The translations under genes and the position numbers were made by a program. 64,000 nt of DNA from Mytilus edulis (lineage: Eukaryota; Mollusca; Bivalvia; Mytilida; Mytilidae): the NCBI RefSeq assembly GCF_963676685.1, contig NC_092357.1:67435957-67499956 (forward strand), read 5' to 3'. The notes below the pieces were generated by a model. It saw only the letters and a program-made list of their open reading frames with translations. It was not told where the DNA came from and did no database searches. Shown one piece after another: positions 40,001-47,551 of this stretch (the stretch's first letter is position 1; every line of letters begins with the position of its first letter).

Positions 40001-42695
40001 GATAGGTTAATAAAGTCCGACTTAAAAGCTAATATGTATCATCTGTTCCGAGGGAGGTTGTAATTTTGATATTAAGACTTGTACCATAATTTTTCAACGA
40101 AGTATTGAACTTTAAATTCATTTTGTACAAAACGATATATAATTATAAATTAAATAATAATAAAGTTTAAAATAAACATTTATCCACTTAAAAGTACATC
40201 TCCTATAAATCACGTTTACAAAAAACTCTTATTTAGCAATTAAAGGTAAGTTTATACGGCTAATACGTTATTTATCCATGAAAGTGTTGATCCTTGTACA
40301 AGCACTGTTACAAAAATCTATAGTCAGGTATGTAGGGTTCAGTACAGCCGTATACAGGGCACCTTAATTTTGTTCTTGTTAAGCATTATGATCTGATCTA
40401 CAACTACAGCTGAAAGAGGAAATGCGTCTAGATTTTTAAACGAAAAAGAGTATCAGTGGACTTAAACTTTACTCGTTATCATTCCTATGTTAAATATATT
40501 TCACATCTTTTCAGATCTGATATTGAGGTCTACAGCTTCATTGTATCTTTAAAAAATATCCAGAGAAACACTTACTGTTTAGAAATTTCCTCGGAGTTTG
40601 GTATTTTTGTTAGTTTACCTTTTAAATGTTAGAATTTGCTATTTATGGGAAATAAATCGAATTAGTGGTATATGCTTTTGTTTTTAACTGGGAGATGATT
40701 TCATGTAAACATTATAGTTTTTGACAGATAATTCTGTAGTCTTATTAGGTTGACGCGAAAAAAACATTTGAACAATTGCATGAAAATGACTAAGTGGGTC
40801 TAATTGTAAACAACAAACAGTTAGATTTACAATATGGATACAATGCTGTGTATATTATAACTATGTTTGAACAGTATTGATTTACAAGATAAAAAGTTCA
40901 ATAATAACGCAGATAATTCGCTAGGTTTTTTTGTGAGCTCTTTGTGGGTTACCAGTTAAATGTTGGTTTCAACATCTATACATCATTCTAATCAAATAAA
41001 TGAATGAAATGGTCTTTCTCTTTATAACATATATGATATTTAAAAAACAGAATAAATTAACAATCCACTCGTATTTTGTTTAGGTTTTAAGCAACAGATA
41101 TCTACTGATATGAAAATTACATACTTAAATTATATTATATTTAAAGTGACAAGTTATAAGGCGAAACTAATAAAATCTGTTTTCGATGGAAGCCTGAATA
41201 AACACTAATTATTAGATAATATTTTACGTTCACTACAATAAAGGAAACTTCAAAATCTTGGTATAAGCACATCGTAAATTATATCTAAAAATCTAAGTGA
41301 TAGACAAAATCAAATAAGTGCATAATTTCGAATGATTTTGGAAAGTATTAAAACCTCCTTGATTACAAATACTATGTGTTGGTGTTTCAGAAAAATGTAC
41401 ATAGCCTCGTATAGTTTGAAGGCGGTATATGAAATAGCTTCAATACTTTAACTTTTCGAATTGAATTCTTTAAAATTTTGTAAAGAGTAACCAAATGTCA
41501 TTTAAACCATTTCATTATTGTTACATAGCAGGCTTCACCAATGGTTATTGGGCTTATGAAGGTTTAACTTAGAATTCTAGTGTCATTGACAAGTTTCATA
41601 TATTTTTTGGTGATGATCTATACTATTGATAGATTCTGTAGATTAACATGGTAATAAGCAAAAAGACGAAATGTAAATTAAAAACAAAGAAAATTACTCG
41701 ATTAATGGTTTTAGTAGTATTAACGCTTTTATAAAATTTTTATTAATGTTTTCTGTACAAGGTAAAATAACAAAAATAACAAATTCGAAGGAAAGTCCTT
41801 TATTCAATGAAAAAATCAAAAGCTGAAACACACCAAACAAATGGAAAATAACTGTCATATAGCTGAATTTGTACAGGTATTTCCTAATGTAGAAATTGCA
41901 TGGTTGGTAGAACCTGGTTTTATAGCTCGGTTAATCTCTCAATAGTATGTCGGTCGCATAAACTTCCATCACATCGACAACCATGTTTTATCAAAACACG
42001 TTTTCTGTCTTTTTTATTTATCTGTTCCATTGTGAATAAATTCAAATTTTTTGCTGAGAAATTACCGATTTCTGTCTATATGCTATCACGAACTGGATAA
42101 AGGTTAGGAGTACCGCTGAAGCTAAATACAAATGAACATTTTGATCAGAGTTACATTTCCTTTATTTATGACCTGTGCCCGTCGGTCAAAATCTTAAACA
42201 CTTACTTTTAGTGTATCCATATTTCCCGTACTGGTTGCCAGAATGATATATAAATTATAAACAGTTATATAGACATCATGAATATCTATCATATATAAAA
42301 ACATGAAAAGAAGAGGCATCTATAAAAGGTCCCGAAATGACAAATGTAAGAAAATTCAAATAAGAAAACGACAAAGTAATGAACAAAAAACGAATATGTA
42401 ACACATCAAAAAACGACCCCCAAATTACAGGTTAATGATTTGAAGGAAGTACATACAGAATGTGTGGGGGAGGGTTAAAAGTAGTAGTTTGTTAGCGTCA
42501 AATCATTCTCCCTAACCTATGACATTAGTGTAAAAGAACAACCGAAAACCAAGCTATGCAGTAAAATATTATAAAATATAGTTACCGACAACGAATCATA
42601 AATTTTCAGATCAAAATAATACCGTTCCCGTCGTTATGTACGTAACATGACCAAATCCTTACCTCATTCCAATCTGCCATTATACATGTTATATT
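13012..42695 (-). CDS. ANK-ROC-COR-HEPN multidomain protein (Roco family), 15-exon model
   Basis: Exons in order: 42663-42695 (ATG at 42680), 37161-37244, 36564-36662, 34227-34325, 32880-32987, 31206-31268, 30725-30770, 30128-30393, 28690-29142, 27574-27731, 25045-26292, 23011-23082, 17764-17844, 14092-14557 and 13012-13073. The model gives about 1107 residues: ankyrin-type repeats at about 7-157; ROC GTPase with P-loop GKKGAGKT at about 212-219, DFAG at 376-379 and TWKD at 454-457; COR from about 466, with WLCFKFRFLPP; a CxxCx3H tail at 859-866; a linker; and a DZIP3-type HEPN domain at 933-1087 with RNEIFH at 1018-1023. All intron phases agree, but exon 8 is one base short of its frame. Roco proteins use ROC-COR as a GTP-controlled dimer switch; many HEPN domains with R-x4-6-H are RNases. 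The function of the fusion is inferred. Exons 8-11 are near certain. Exons 12-13, and so the link to HEPN, rest on phase and strand. The first exon is the least sure. Confidence 0.75.
13285..13545 (+). repeat. Family E repeat copy
   Basis: 'cctttcccaagtcaggagcc', 'gttttctcgtttaaattg' and 'gaaggccgtacggtgaccta', in the same order as the 12.1-kb copy. Followed at 13650-13750 by a small fragment of the retroelement's coding 3' end (LLNQEF / FYGHYH-like). Confidence 0.7.
14092..14557 (-). CDS. HEPN-domain exon (DZIP3-type)
   Basis: 466 nt, phase 0 in, phase 1 out, acceptor aattttcag and donor gtaaat. It opens with LTKEEFNFAK and has SNGWGGLW, then TDISIGDDIERIRLTRNEIF followed by HSE, and ends in a helical segment with RQIEHIKS. 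This is the layout of the HEPN domain of DZIP3/hRUL138 relatives (LTKEE..NFAK; TGW; DISI..DI..I...RNE). The Arg-Asn-x3-His motif (14285-14302) is intact. There is no start codon in frame right after the acceptor, so it is an internal exon. The nearest compatible upstream exon on this strand is 17764-17844. Confidence 0.88.
14940..16532 (+). pseudogene. Penelope-like-type reverse transcriptase, decayed copy 2, interrupted
   Basis: The 5' part (about 14940-15300) reads PYGHAITGDLNIVEDREVK and KKGPTYRPP, then stops. The 3' part (about 16080-16532) reads NNTCRYLDDMFSLNN, DKRNNFSFPIVKF, YGVYISQLVRYACV and FFHRYKDS. The middle of the RT is missing and about 0.8 kb of unrelated DNA (15300-16075, with a reverse family-E copy) lies between. 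It sits antisense in the intron between the HEPN exon and exon 13 of the large gene. The YLDD catalytic box survives, but the copy is dead. Confidence 0.8.
15896..16074 (-). CDS. Candidate short exon of unknown nature
   Basis: An open frame of about 60 codons starting at ATG 16072-16074 (a second ATG is seven codons later), with a strong donor GTAAGT at 15895 that truncates it in phase 2. The sequence (SLVIDCDSEKYTINKTAIKG, then a basic end) matches nothing I know. Phase 2 does not fit the phase-0 acceptor of the HEPN exon, so it is not a simple alternative start for that gene. It lies in the DNA inserted within retroelement copy 2. Confidence 0.2.
17764..17844 (-). CDS. Roco-HEPN gene exon 13 (linker)
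   Basis: 81 nt, phase 0 to 0. The acceptor follows a 14-T tract and the donor is gtatgt. It encodes VRCFFKTEVHAFSNVFEEST and a short Gly/Asn-rich end. No domain. Supported by splice signals, phase and position only. Confidence 0.55.
17965..18480 (-). repeat. Retroelement 3' end fragment with tail
   Basis: On the minus strand it reads LLLTRKLLNQKFQMVKLKSS, FYGSHRELIDRYG and VSHMISDM (the C-terminal end of the reverse transcriptase ORF), then the non-coding tail with 'cttccggagcacctc' and 'gtgttgcttagtctttagtt'. A 5'-truncated copy of the same family as the three longer elements. Confidence 0.75.
19010..19230 (-). repeat. Family D repeat, reverse copy
   Basis: The complement matches the 22300-22440 copy: 'tcattatcactgaactga' and 'ggaccagctgaag' on the minus strand, and 'tctctttgacatactcccaa' at the end. 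Confidence 0.6.
19520..21740 (+). pseudogene. Penelope-like-type reverse transcriptase, longest copy 3
   Basis: The N-terminal region is readable from about 19540 (RRTNRNQRKFRTNHT, DRPEDHKKHFIKIKYVNKGF), then VITGDLNLVRDRELKSFLSK near 20170 and a 75-codon frame at 20314-20541 ending PADKAAYNIIIV. After a few stops, 20677-21690 is one open frame of 337 codons: YWLLKLHKTPYR, DFSTLYTTLPH, IGIPMGTNCAPRIADLFLY, RYLNDILALNN (21331-21363), CPFLDLD, YDKRNYF and YDVYISQLVRFAR. A stop replaces the residue after HQGF and the frame goes on as YHKLVKTFTKFYHRY. The catalytic box reads YLND instead of YIDD/YLDD, which should abolish activity. No GIY-YIG nuclease follows. The copy is antisense in the intron between exons 12 and 13 of the Roco-HEPN gene. 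Confidence 0.88.
22075..22440 (+). repeat. Composite repeat: family E head and family D
   Basis: 'gggttgagatctcacaaaca', 'cctgtcccaagtcaggagcc', then 'ggcgttcattatcactgaac', 'ggggccagctgaaggacgcc' and 'tctcgctacattaaagacct'. It shows that families D and E can be parts of one longer element. Confidence 0.6.
22486..22765. mobile_element. Short inverted-repeat element with 'atgccccac' ends
   Basis: The left end is atgccccac and the right end gtggggcat, perfect inverted 9-mers 280 bp apart. The inside ends in a GGAC/GAAC-rich stretch (about 22668-22720). The minus-strand open frame here, with repeated Val-Arg-Pro-Ser, is just that simple repeat translated. Confidence 0.7.
23011..23082 (-). CDS. 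Roco-HEPN gene exon 12 (linker)
   Basis: 72 nt, phase 0 to 0. The acceptor is aaatgtttcag and the donor gttaga. It encodes a 24-residue polar segment beginning SSEEITETNVRPETTRINQ. No domain. The phase matches the COR exon donor upstream. Confidence 0.6.
23400..24880. repeat. 1.4-kb repeat with recurrent 'gttaccatggaaac' modules
   Basis: Bounded by 'ttatgtcacc..ggtgacat' type ends (23402-23432, 23464-23484) and 'agggtgacatctgttattgc' near 24853. The inside is a degenerate array in which 'aaaatggctgccgttaccatggaaac'-like modules recur, with the 14-mer core at 23645, 23804, 23931, 24095, 24301, 24458, 24587 and 24706. It lies wholly in the intron between the COR exon and exon 12. Open frames are incidental. 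Confidence 0.75.
25045..26292 (-). CDS. COR-domain exon of the Roco-HEPN gene
   Basis: 1248 nt (416 codons), phase 0 to 0. The acceptor is tttttcag and the donor gtaagt. The first codons finish the ROC domain (IEDACRKNLLRYTDN, then HIRHAVFISNTEDN and the IRQDILKFAK helix). Next come the COR winged-helix features: LRYEELILFLKFHHEI, LVYFEDLPDYIILDPQWLSD, a conserved-type STWLCFKFRFLPPHLINHVI, and the C-terminal half with TCPNIILIQILEFGRKS. It ends with WDCGQTKPESV and a Cys-x2-Cys-x3-His pair (YYCDKCRTTHEF). One uninterrupted long exon with no defects. Confidence 0.95.
26470..27055. repeat. Inverted pair of retroelement 3' ends
   Basis: The + copy (26490-26930) has coding relics (KLLNQDFQ, FYGRHQELVDRY) and the tail down to 'ggtatctttcgtccctg'. 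It is followed at 26963-27050 by the same tail end in reverse, 'gacgaaagataccagaggga'. It lies in the intron between exons 10 and 11, so the transcript could fold there. Confidence 0.7.
27574..27731 (-). CDS. ROC-domain exon with G4 motif
   Basis: 158 nt, phase 1 in, 0 out. The acceptor is cactttgtag and the donor gtaaat. It encodes DLFRFWMDSIHCYS and, after a charged stretch, FHPPVVIVGTWKDAV. The Thr-Trp-Lys-Asp is the G4 guanine-recognition motif (usual form N/T-K-x-D) at its expected distance from the previous exon's DFAG. Confidence 0.92.
28440..28550 (+). repeat. Family D fragment
   Basis: 'gtgaatttctcgctgtaatg' and 'gtcgggttgttgtctctttg' match the 2.6-kb and 22.3-kb copies. Intronic. 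Confidence 0.6.
28690..29142 (-). CDS. ROC-domain exon with G3 motif
   Basis: 453 nt, phase 1 to 1. The acceptor is aattatag and the donor gtaatg. It carries LLKPYEETLFNLRKRP, then a long, probably disordered insert rich in Ser, Glu and Asn, then KYATLLLWDFAGDEEFYHTH and SPDAIYLVVTKLN. DFAG is the DxxG switch-II motif in the form usual for Roco proteins. The insert, about 60 residues before the G3 strand, is longer than in compact ROC domains. Confidence 0.93.
29708..29950 (-). repeat. tRNA-derived SINE (family A), truncated copy
   Basis: 'tagtttaaacatatttattt', 'gtgcgagtgctgccttgtag', 'gtctttaacgtgcaagagat' and 'tcaagaccatacttgcaaat', in the order seen at 39.6 kb. The tRNA-like head is missing. 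Confidence 0.65.
30128..30393 (-). CDS. ROC-domain P-loop exon with a 1-base frameshift
   Basis: 266 nt between acceptor ttcttag and donor gtaggg. The first part reads DNVPIEIKLMTDQKSVPLYL and KLLESGSEK, the second RDIRLVIVGKKGAGKTSLLK and on to NGIEIHRIRCK. The two parts are in different frames. The change lies in a six-T run at 30304-30309 (plus strand); seven would keep one frame and also give the exon length (267) that its flanking phase-1 introns require. It is either a homopolymer sequencing error or a disabling allele, since the shift falls 8-9 residues before the P-loop Gly. Confidence 0.9.
30725..30770 (-). CDS. Roco-HEPN gene exon 7 (ANK to ROC linker)
   Basis: 46 nt, phase 0 in, 1 out. 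The acceptor is tgttttag and the donor gtcagt. It encodes TVIPTLDEDSHPTTT and the first base of an Asp codon completed in the next exon. The short length makes it less certain, but phase and splice sites fit. Confidence 0.7.
31206..31268 (-). CDS. Ankyrin exon 6 (partial last repeat)
   Basis: 63 nt, phase 0 to 0, acceptor tatttcag and donor gtacat. It encodes GETPYDLARKQVYPAVTEYL plus Gln; G-x-T-P-x-D-x-A is the ankyrin turn-helix signature. It caps the repeat stack. Confidence 0.85.
32213..32356. repeat. Long imperfect hairpin (foldback element)
   Basis: Left arm from 'ttctttttgtaaatttttag' through 'tgaagcg', a 4-base loop region at about 32284-32288, and a right arm 'cgcttca' through 'taataaatttacaaaaagaa'. 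About 65-bp arms match with scattered mismatches. Intronic. Confidence 0.8.
32880..32987 (-). CDS. Ankyrin exon 5
   Basis: 108 nt, phase 0 to 0, acceptor tatttcag and donor gtaaca. It encodes ITGNSVLHFSACLGNLTMTK and WLVEHAGMDPSIKTSW, one slightly long (36-residue) ankyrin repeat with the G-x-x-x-LH and LVEHAG helices. It joins directly to GETPYDLA. Confidence 0.9.
34227..34325 (-). CDS. Ankyrin exon 4
   Basis: 99 nt = exactly one 33-residue repeat, phase 0 to 0, acceptor tatttcag and donor gtaaga. It reads INGFSALMLAAANGHLGAVQ and LLIGRQCNKEVSY, a canonical ankyrin consensus. Confidence 0.92.
34575..34990 (-). repeat. Retroelement 3' end fragment with tail
   Basis: Complement of the family: tail 'taccagagggacagtcaaac' and 'cttccggagcacctgag'-like blocks, then coding relics KLLKQEFQMEKLKSSLRKFY. 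Intronic. Confidence 0.75.
36564..36662 (-). CDS. Ankyrin exon 3
   Basis: 99 nt = one 33-residue repeat, phase 0 to 0, acceptor tataacag and donor gtatgt. It reads VNGTTACMWASWYGHVEVIR and YLLDQGSNIDTQN. Confidence 0.92.
36880..37030 (+). repeat. Retroelement tail fragment
   Basis: 'tttgcgtattctttagtttt', 'tgtctgtttgtctattttat', 'atgagtttgactgtccc' and 'ggtatttttcgtccctc' match the tail end. Opposite orientation to the 34.6-kb copy. Confidence 0.65.
37161..37244 (-). CDS. Ankyrin exon 2
   Basis: 84 nt, phase 0 to 0, acceptor atttatag and donor gtaggt. It reads KLIKAAKDGKIDDVKLSLQN and GADIEYKT, the usual first repeat of an ankyrin stack. It joins in phase to VNGTTA of exon 3. Confidence 0.9.
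38058..38490. repeat. Family C repeat joined to a 'gacgctc' repeat
   Basis: 'aataaaggcaacagtagtgt', 'atagaagaggagaactacga' and 'cctgacttggtacagtacat', then 'cgccagacgcacgtttcgtc' and 'tagtgacgctcagatg'. It shows that the short repeat is often the end of family C, as also at 1905-2592. Confidence 0.65.
38660..38745. repeat. 'gactcatcagtgacgctcc' repeat copy
   Basis: 'ctcatcagagataccaggat' through 'acaaaagactcatcagtgac'. Confidence 0.65.
39050..39270. repeat. 'ttcgtgg'-rich inverted element with an 18-G run
   Basis: Repeats of ttcgtgg on the left and the complement ccacgaaa on the right ('tcctccacgaaaatttctgc'), like the small elements at 4216 and 61966. A run of 18 G at 39186-39203, preceded by ggggc, interrupts it and could form a G-quadruplex or be an assembly artefact. 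Confidence 0.6.
39602..39960 (-). repeat. tRNA-derived SINE (family A), most complete copy
   Basis: On the minus strand the head reads 'gagccgtggtgtagtggtta', a clear polymerase III A box, then a decayed B box. The body with the 'gcagcactcgcacc' block follows and the tail ends 'atgtttaaactaag'. The small open frames are accidental. Confidence 0.75.
42206..42220 (-). CDS. Possible alternative first coding exon
   Basis: ATG GAT ACA CTA AAA directly followed by the donor GTAAGTG. The phase is 0, so it would also join to the ankyrin exon at 37244. It may be an alternative start to the 42663-42695 exon, or chance. Confidence 0.3.
42663..42695 (-). CDS. Candidate first coding exon (MADWNE)
   Basis: The donor GTAAGG at 42662 is preceded by ATG GCA GAT TGG AAT GAG (ATG at 42680), phase 0, joining as MADWNE-KLIKAAKDG, a natural ankyrin-protein start. 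An acceptor-like tttgcag before 42695 suggests the ATG lies in a second, mostly 5'-UTR exon. The frame is open through the whole 33 nt, so an internal exon cannot be excluded. Confidence 0.5.
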
Positions 42696-43489
42696 CTGCA
42701 AACAGGAGAACCAATTATTTTGTATTTTCTATCCTGAAATTAAAGGAAACTATAATAATTACTTTATATTACCATTTGACTTGATTTGGACTTCTGATTT
42801 GATGTTCGACAAAAGAAAATAGTGTGACGTTTAATGTTTTATATTGTTTTTATTAGAACCGCCAACGACAATAAATTAACTATACAGATCCATATTTTGT
42901 CTGAAAGTAAATGAAGATAGTTTTCATAGGAATTTCTATACAAAGGAATCCATAATGGCCGTACGTTGTTTCAGTGGTAACCATACCACATCTCCTTGTT
43001 GTGGTTATACAGAAGATGGAATCAGATTATCTTAAGCGACATTGTTTTATCATTATATTCAAAAGGTGAGAGTCTATATAGAATCAATCATGTAAATCAC
43101 CTTCCTCTGCGTAAAACGATCATGTAGTTTTAGAAACATAAATTCAAACATTAATTTTCGATTGATTCGGTGTAATCTATGTCTTAACGTTTGTGTGACC
43201 TTATGAACCTCAAAATGGCAATTTGCAGAGAGAATTCTCTTTATTGTGAAGTTTCTGCCCACGGATATTAGCATCTCAGTCATTAGCACTACGGTTTTGA
43301 CAAGAGTATCAATGATATGGTTTCTTTTAAAAATTTACTTTATTTAAAAGCAAAAGTATGAATTATTCGAAGCAATACGGAATTTTTTTCCACGGTATAG
43401 ATTACCGTAGCCGCATTCCGCATAAATTTTTGGAATTTTGGATCCTCAATGCTCTTCTACTTTATACTTGACTGGCTTTCTAACTTTTT

Positions 43490-44200
43490 TGATCTGGGAG
43501 TCACTGATGAGTCTTAGTTCTTTCACTAAATAATTCAAAATTTGGTGACTATGTGGAACGCATCTATCCCATCGAACTAGAGATAAAGGATACTACAGAT
43601 ACAGTTAAGTCGGCCTCATATCTTGACTTACATCTAGAAATTAACAATGAGGGTCGATTGAAAACAAAACTTTACGACAAAAGAGATGATTTCAGATTTC
43701 CAATTGTAAACTTTCCATTTCTAAGTATCAACATACTAGCAGCACCTGCATAACATATTCCCGTACTTGCATTTCCTATAATGATTTTATTGATAGAGGG
43801 TTGCTGTTCAAAAGGAAGCTATTAAACCAAGAGTTCCAAACGGTGAAGTTGAAATCCTCCCTTCGTAAATTTTACGGACGCCATCACAAGTTGGTTGACC
43901 GTTATGGAATAACCGTTTCACAAATAATGTCGGATATGTTTCTTACGTCGTAACTACAATCCCCTTCCCTATCATGTGACCTACCGAATTAGACTATTTA
44001 CCGGATTTATTATCACATAAGCAACACGACGGGTGTGGGGTTCTTGTTGGTTATTCTTTAGTTTTCTCTGTTGTGTCATGTGTACTATTGTTTGTCAGTT
44101 TGTCTTTTTCACTTTTAATCAAGGCATTGTCAGTTTATTTTCGATTTACGAGTTAGATTGTCCCTTTGGTATCTTTCGTCCCTCTTTGATGTTTACGAAA
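43490..44200 (+). repeat. Retroelement 3' part with tail
   Basis: Coding relics from about 43553 (ERIYPIELEIKDTTDTVKSA, SYLDLHLEI, YDKRDDFRFPIVNFPF, then frame breaks and FYGRHHKLVDRYG / VSQIMSDMFLTS to 43952), followed by the tail with 'ctaccgaattagactattta' and 'gcaacacgacgggtg'. No RT catalytic box is present. 5'-truncated. Confidence 0.8.
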
Positions 44201-44914
44201 CCCGCGTCTTGCATATTGAATTATATGCCTGGTACCTTTAAAAACTATTCATAACATTTTACATTTTAGTTTGAGATAAAATTGAGAATACATGTAATAT
44301 AATTATTTATACGGACCATTTCAAAATAAAGAATTTCTTCAGTTTCACCTGTGTTGGTTAAGGACTTTCAAAACAGTTGTGTTCCAGGTATAGGTTAACA
44401 AGTTAATATGGAAATCTTAAAAGGTTATAGAAAATAGTCGACATGAGATCGCGTTATTAAAATTGCATTCAAAGACTAGTTAACGAAACAATAAAAGTAA
44501 CATATTAGGTTACATTTGTAATAATATGAACGTTGTTTTATCAAAAGTATTTTTATGATAACAATTTAAAGGAGCTATGTTACGAAGAAGGTGCTTATTG
44601 GTTTATAGAATATATTCAACATATTTACATATATTGTATTAAGGTCTTAAGTTTTATTGTATTTAAAAAAAAAAAAAAACAATCAAGGTAAAGACTTTCA
44701 TTTAGAATTTTCCCAGGAGTTCGGTATGATTGTCAGTTTACCTTATAAACGTTAACATTTGTTATGTCAGGGAATTTAATCGAATAAGGGGTACATAATT
44801 TTTGTCTAACTGTGAGATATTTTTGTCTAAACATGATTGTTTTTGACAGATAATCTTAAATTCGTTATAACCACAACATATATAAGGAGATATGGTATGA
44901 TTGCCACTGAGACA

Positions 44915-45420
44915 AAAGAGGGACGAAAGATACCAAAGGGACAGTCAAACTCATAAATCTAAAACAAACTGACAACGCCATGGCTAAAAATGAAATTGAC
45001 AAATAGAAAAACAATAGTACACATGACACAACATAGAAAACTAAAGAATAAACAACACGAACCCCACCAAAAACTAGGGTGATCATAGGTGCTCCGGAAG
45101 GGTAAGCAGATCCTGCTCCACATGTGGCACCCGTCGTGTTGCTTATGTGATTACAAATCCGGTAAATAGTCTAATTCGGTAGGTCACATTCATGAAAGGG
45201 AATGGGATTGTAGTTACGATGTAAGAAACATATCCGATATCATTTGTGAAACGGTTATTCCATAACGGTCAACCAACTCGTGATGGCGTCCGTAAAATTT
45301 ACGAAGGGATGATTTCAACTTCACCATTTGGAACTCTTGGTTTAATAGCTTCCTTGTGAGCAGTAACCCTCTATCAAGAAAATCATGAAAGGAAATGCAA
45401 GCACGGGAATAGCGCATCAA
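44915..45420 (-). repeat. Retroelement 3' end with tail, opposite to the previous copy
   Basis: Tail 'acgaaagataccaaagggac' and 'ctccggaagggtaagcagat', then the open 69-codon relic MRYSRACISFHDFLDRGLLL, KLLNQEFQMVKLKSSLRKFY and GRHHELVDRYG. Together with 43490-44200 it forms an inverted pair about 0.7 kb apart. Confidence 0.8.
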
Positions 45421-46260
45421 CGTACGGCCATTATGGCTTCCTTTGTATATAAATTCCTATGAAAACTATCTTCATTTATTTACAGACAAAATATATATCA
45501 GTAGTGTTAGTTTATTGTCGTTAGCGGTTCTAATAAAAACAATACAAAACATTAAAAGTCAGACTATTTACTTCTGTCGAACATCAAATCAGCAGTCAAA
45601 ATAAAGTCAAATGGTTACATGTATATAAAGTGTTGGCTCCGTGTTGAAGGCCGTACATTGACCTATAATGATTTACCTTATAAATTGTTATTTGGATGGA
45701 GAGTTGTCTCATTGGCACTCACACCACATCTTCCTTAATCTAAGTTGTCGCGTCAAATAGGGTTGCAATAAAAACACTTGAATGACTTCACTTATAAATA
45801 GCATTGGCATATAACGAAGTTTTTTTTATTGTAAACAGCAAACAGTTAAATTTATAACATACCTATATGTACATATTACGAAGTTTAACTATGTTTGAAC
45901 AGTATTGATTTACATCATGAACACTTAAATTACAACGCATATAATTCGCTGTGGTATATGCTGAGTCTTTCTTTGTGGGTGAACACTTGAATATCAGTTT
46001 GAAGTATCTATACATCATGCTTATCAAATAAAATGAATCACATTTCTTGTAATAAAATTTGTGAGATTTGGTAAACAAAATAAATAAATAACCTATTTGT
46101 TACTTGTATAATTCTTTTTTTTTTTTATAGCAACAGTTATTTAATGATATGAAAATCTCATATTTAACTTAATTTAAAGTGTCACGATCTAAAACGAAAC
46201 TGATTAATTTATAAACGCTGAAAGCTTAAATATTTACAAATTTACGAATAACACTATATA
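45421..46260. other. Spacer with no supported gene
   Basis: AT-rich sequence. Only a short family-E end ('gttgtctcattggcactcac', about 45640-45740) is recognised. Confidence 0.5.
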
Positions 46261-46261
46261 T

Positions 46262-46562
46262 AAAAAAAAGAAGATGTGGTATGATTGCCAATGAGACAAC
46301 TATTCATAAATGACCAAAATGACACAGACATTAACAACTATAGGTCACCGTACGGCCTTCAACAATGAGCAAAGCCCATACCGCATAGTCAGCTATAAAA
46401 GGCCCCGATAAGACAATGTAAAACAATTCAAACGAGAAAACTAATGGCCTTATTTATGTGAAACATGAACGAAAAACAAATATGTAACACATAAACAAAC
46501 GACAACCACTGAATATACATGTACAGGCTCCTGACTTGGGACAGGCACATACATAAATAATG
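46262..46562 (-). repeat. Family E repeat, reverse copy
   Basis: 'gaagatgtggtatgattgcc', 'caccgtacggccttcaacaa', 'aaggccccgataagacaatg', and at the end 'ctcctgacttgggacaggca'. One of the most complete copies. Confidence 0.8.
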
Positions 46563-47551
46563 TATTCACAATAAAAAAAAGAAATTTCAAAATCTTTATT
46601 TGAGCTCAGTATAAAGTATGCTTTAAATACAACACAAATTTGAGTGATCTTTTTTTTTTATTTTTTTTTTTACCACATCCACATTGTTATGCATTATTCA
46701 ACAAGAAGTCTTTTGTTCAACAGTTATATCAATGTATTCTAATCAATCTAACGCCCGTTCTGAAAAAAAAAATGACGAACAAAAGTGTGCTGATACACAT
46801 GAAATTTTGTATTTGTATCGTCTCCGTTAACACTGCTGCGCATTTAGAAGATAAATTAAGCTTCTCATTTAACTCAGCCTATTAAAATTGTCCGCTATGT
46901 AGACCTTTCAAAAAGTTTACGTACGATATCCATTACTACGATGATTATACAAAGTTATACGTTTAATACATAATGTCCACCCTACTTCAAAATGTTATTA
47001 TATATCCAACGGAGACGAGAATTGTAACCAAAAAAGTATGATGTTATTTATCAGCCAAAGATCTGACATGCATGTGAAAAACACAAAGTTTGTTAAATAA
47101 TTTTTAAATCCTGTAGCAAAAATCCCCAACAACGAAATAAACTTACCATCTCATGCTGATTTGTTGATAAACAAAAAGTTGGAACTTTGCAAAACTGATG
47201 GTCGTGTATTCCGATGTGTTATTAGTCTGGCATACGTGTAATCACTAAGATAGTTTATTTGTATAATGTGATTTATATACTTTATCGATTTTTACCTAGG
47301 CAATATTAATCTAAATTTACCTTTAATGTACCAATTATGTACTAGAGTTATGGAATTACAACGATACAATTAGGTATGGTAGGTAAAGTTCAACAGCAGG
47401 CAACTGCAGAATTACTCCCTATGCTTGCTCAGTGTCCATATCATAAAACAATTATTGAACATTGGGATAGTAATGCTTTTTGTTTGTTTTACAAAACATT
47501 TATATTAATTTCAATCGAGCGTTATAGAATATATAGAAAAGGGCAAATACA

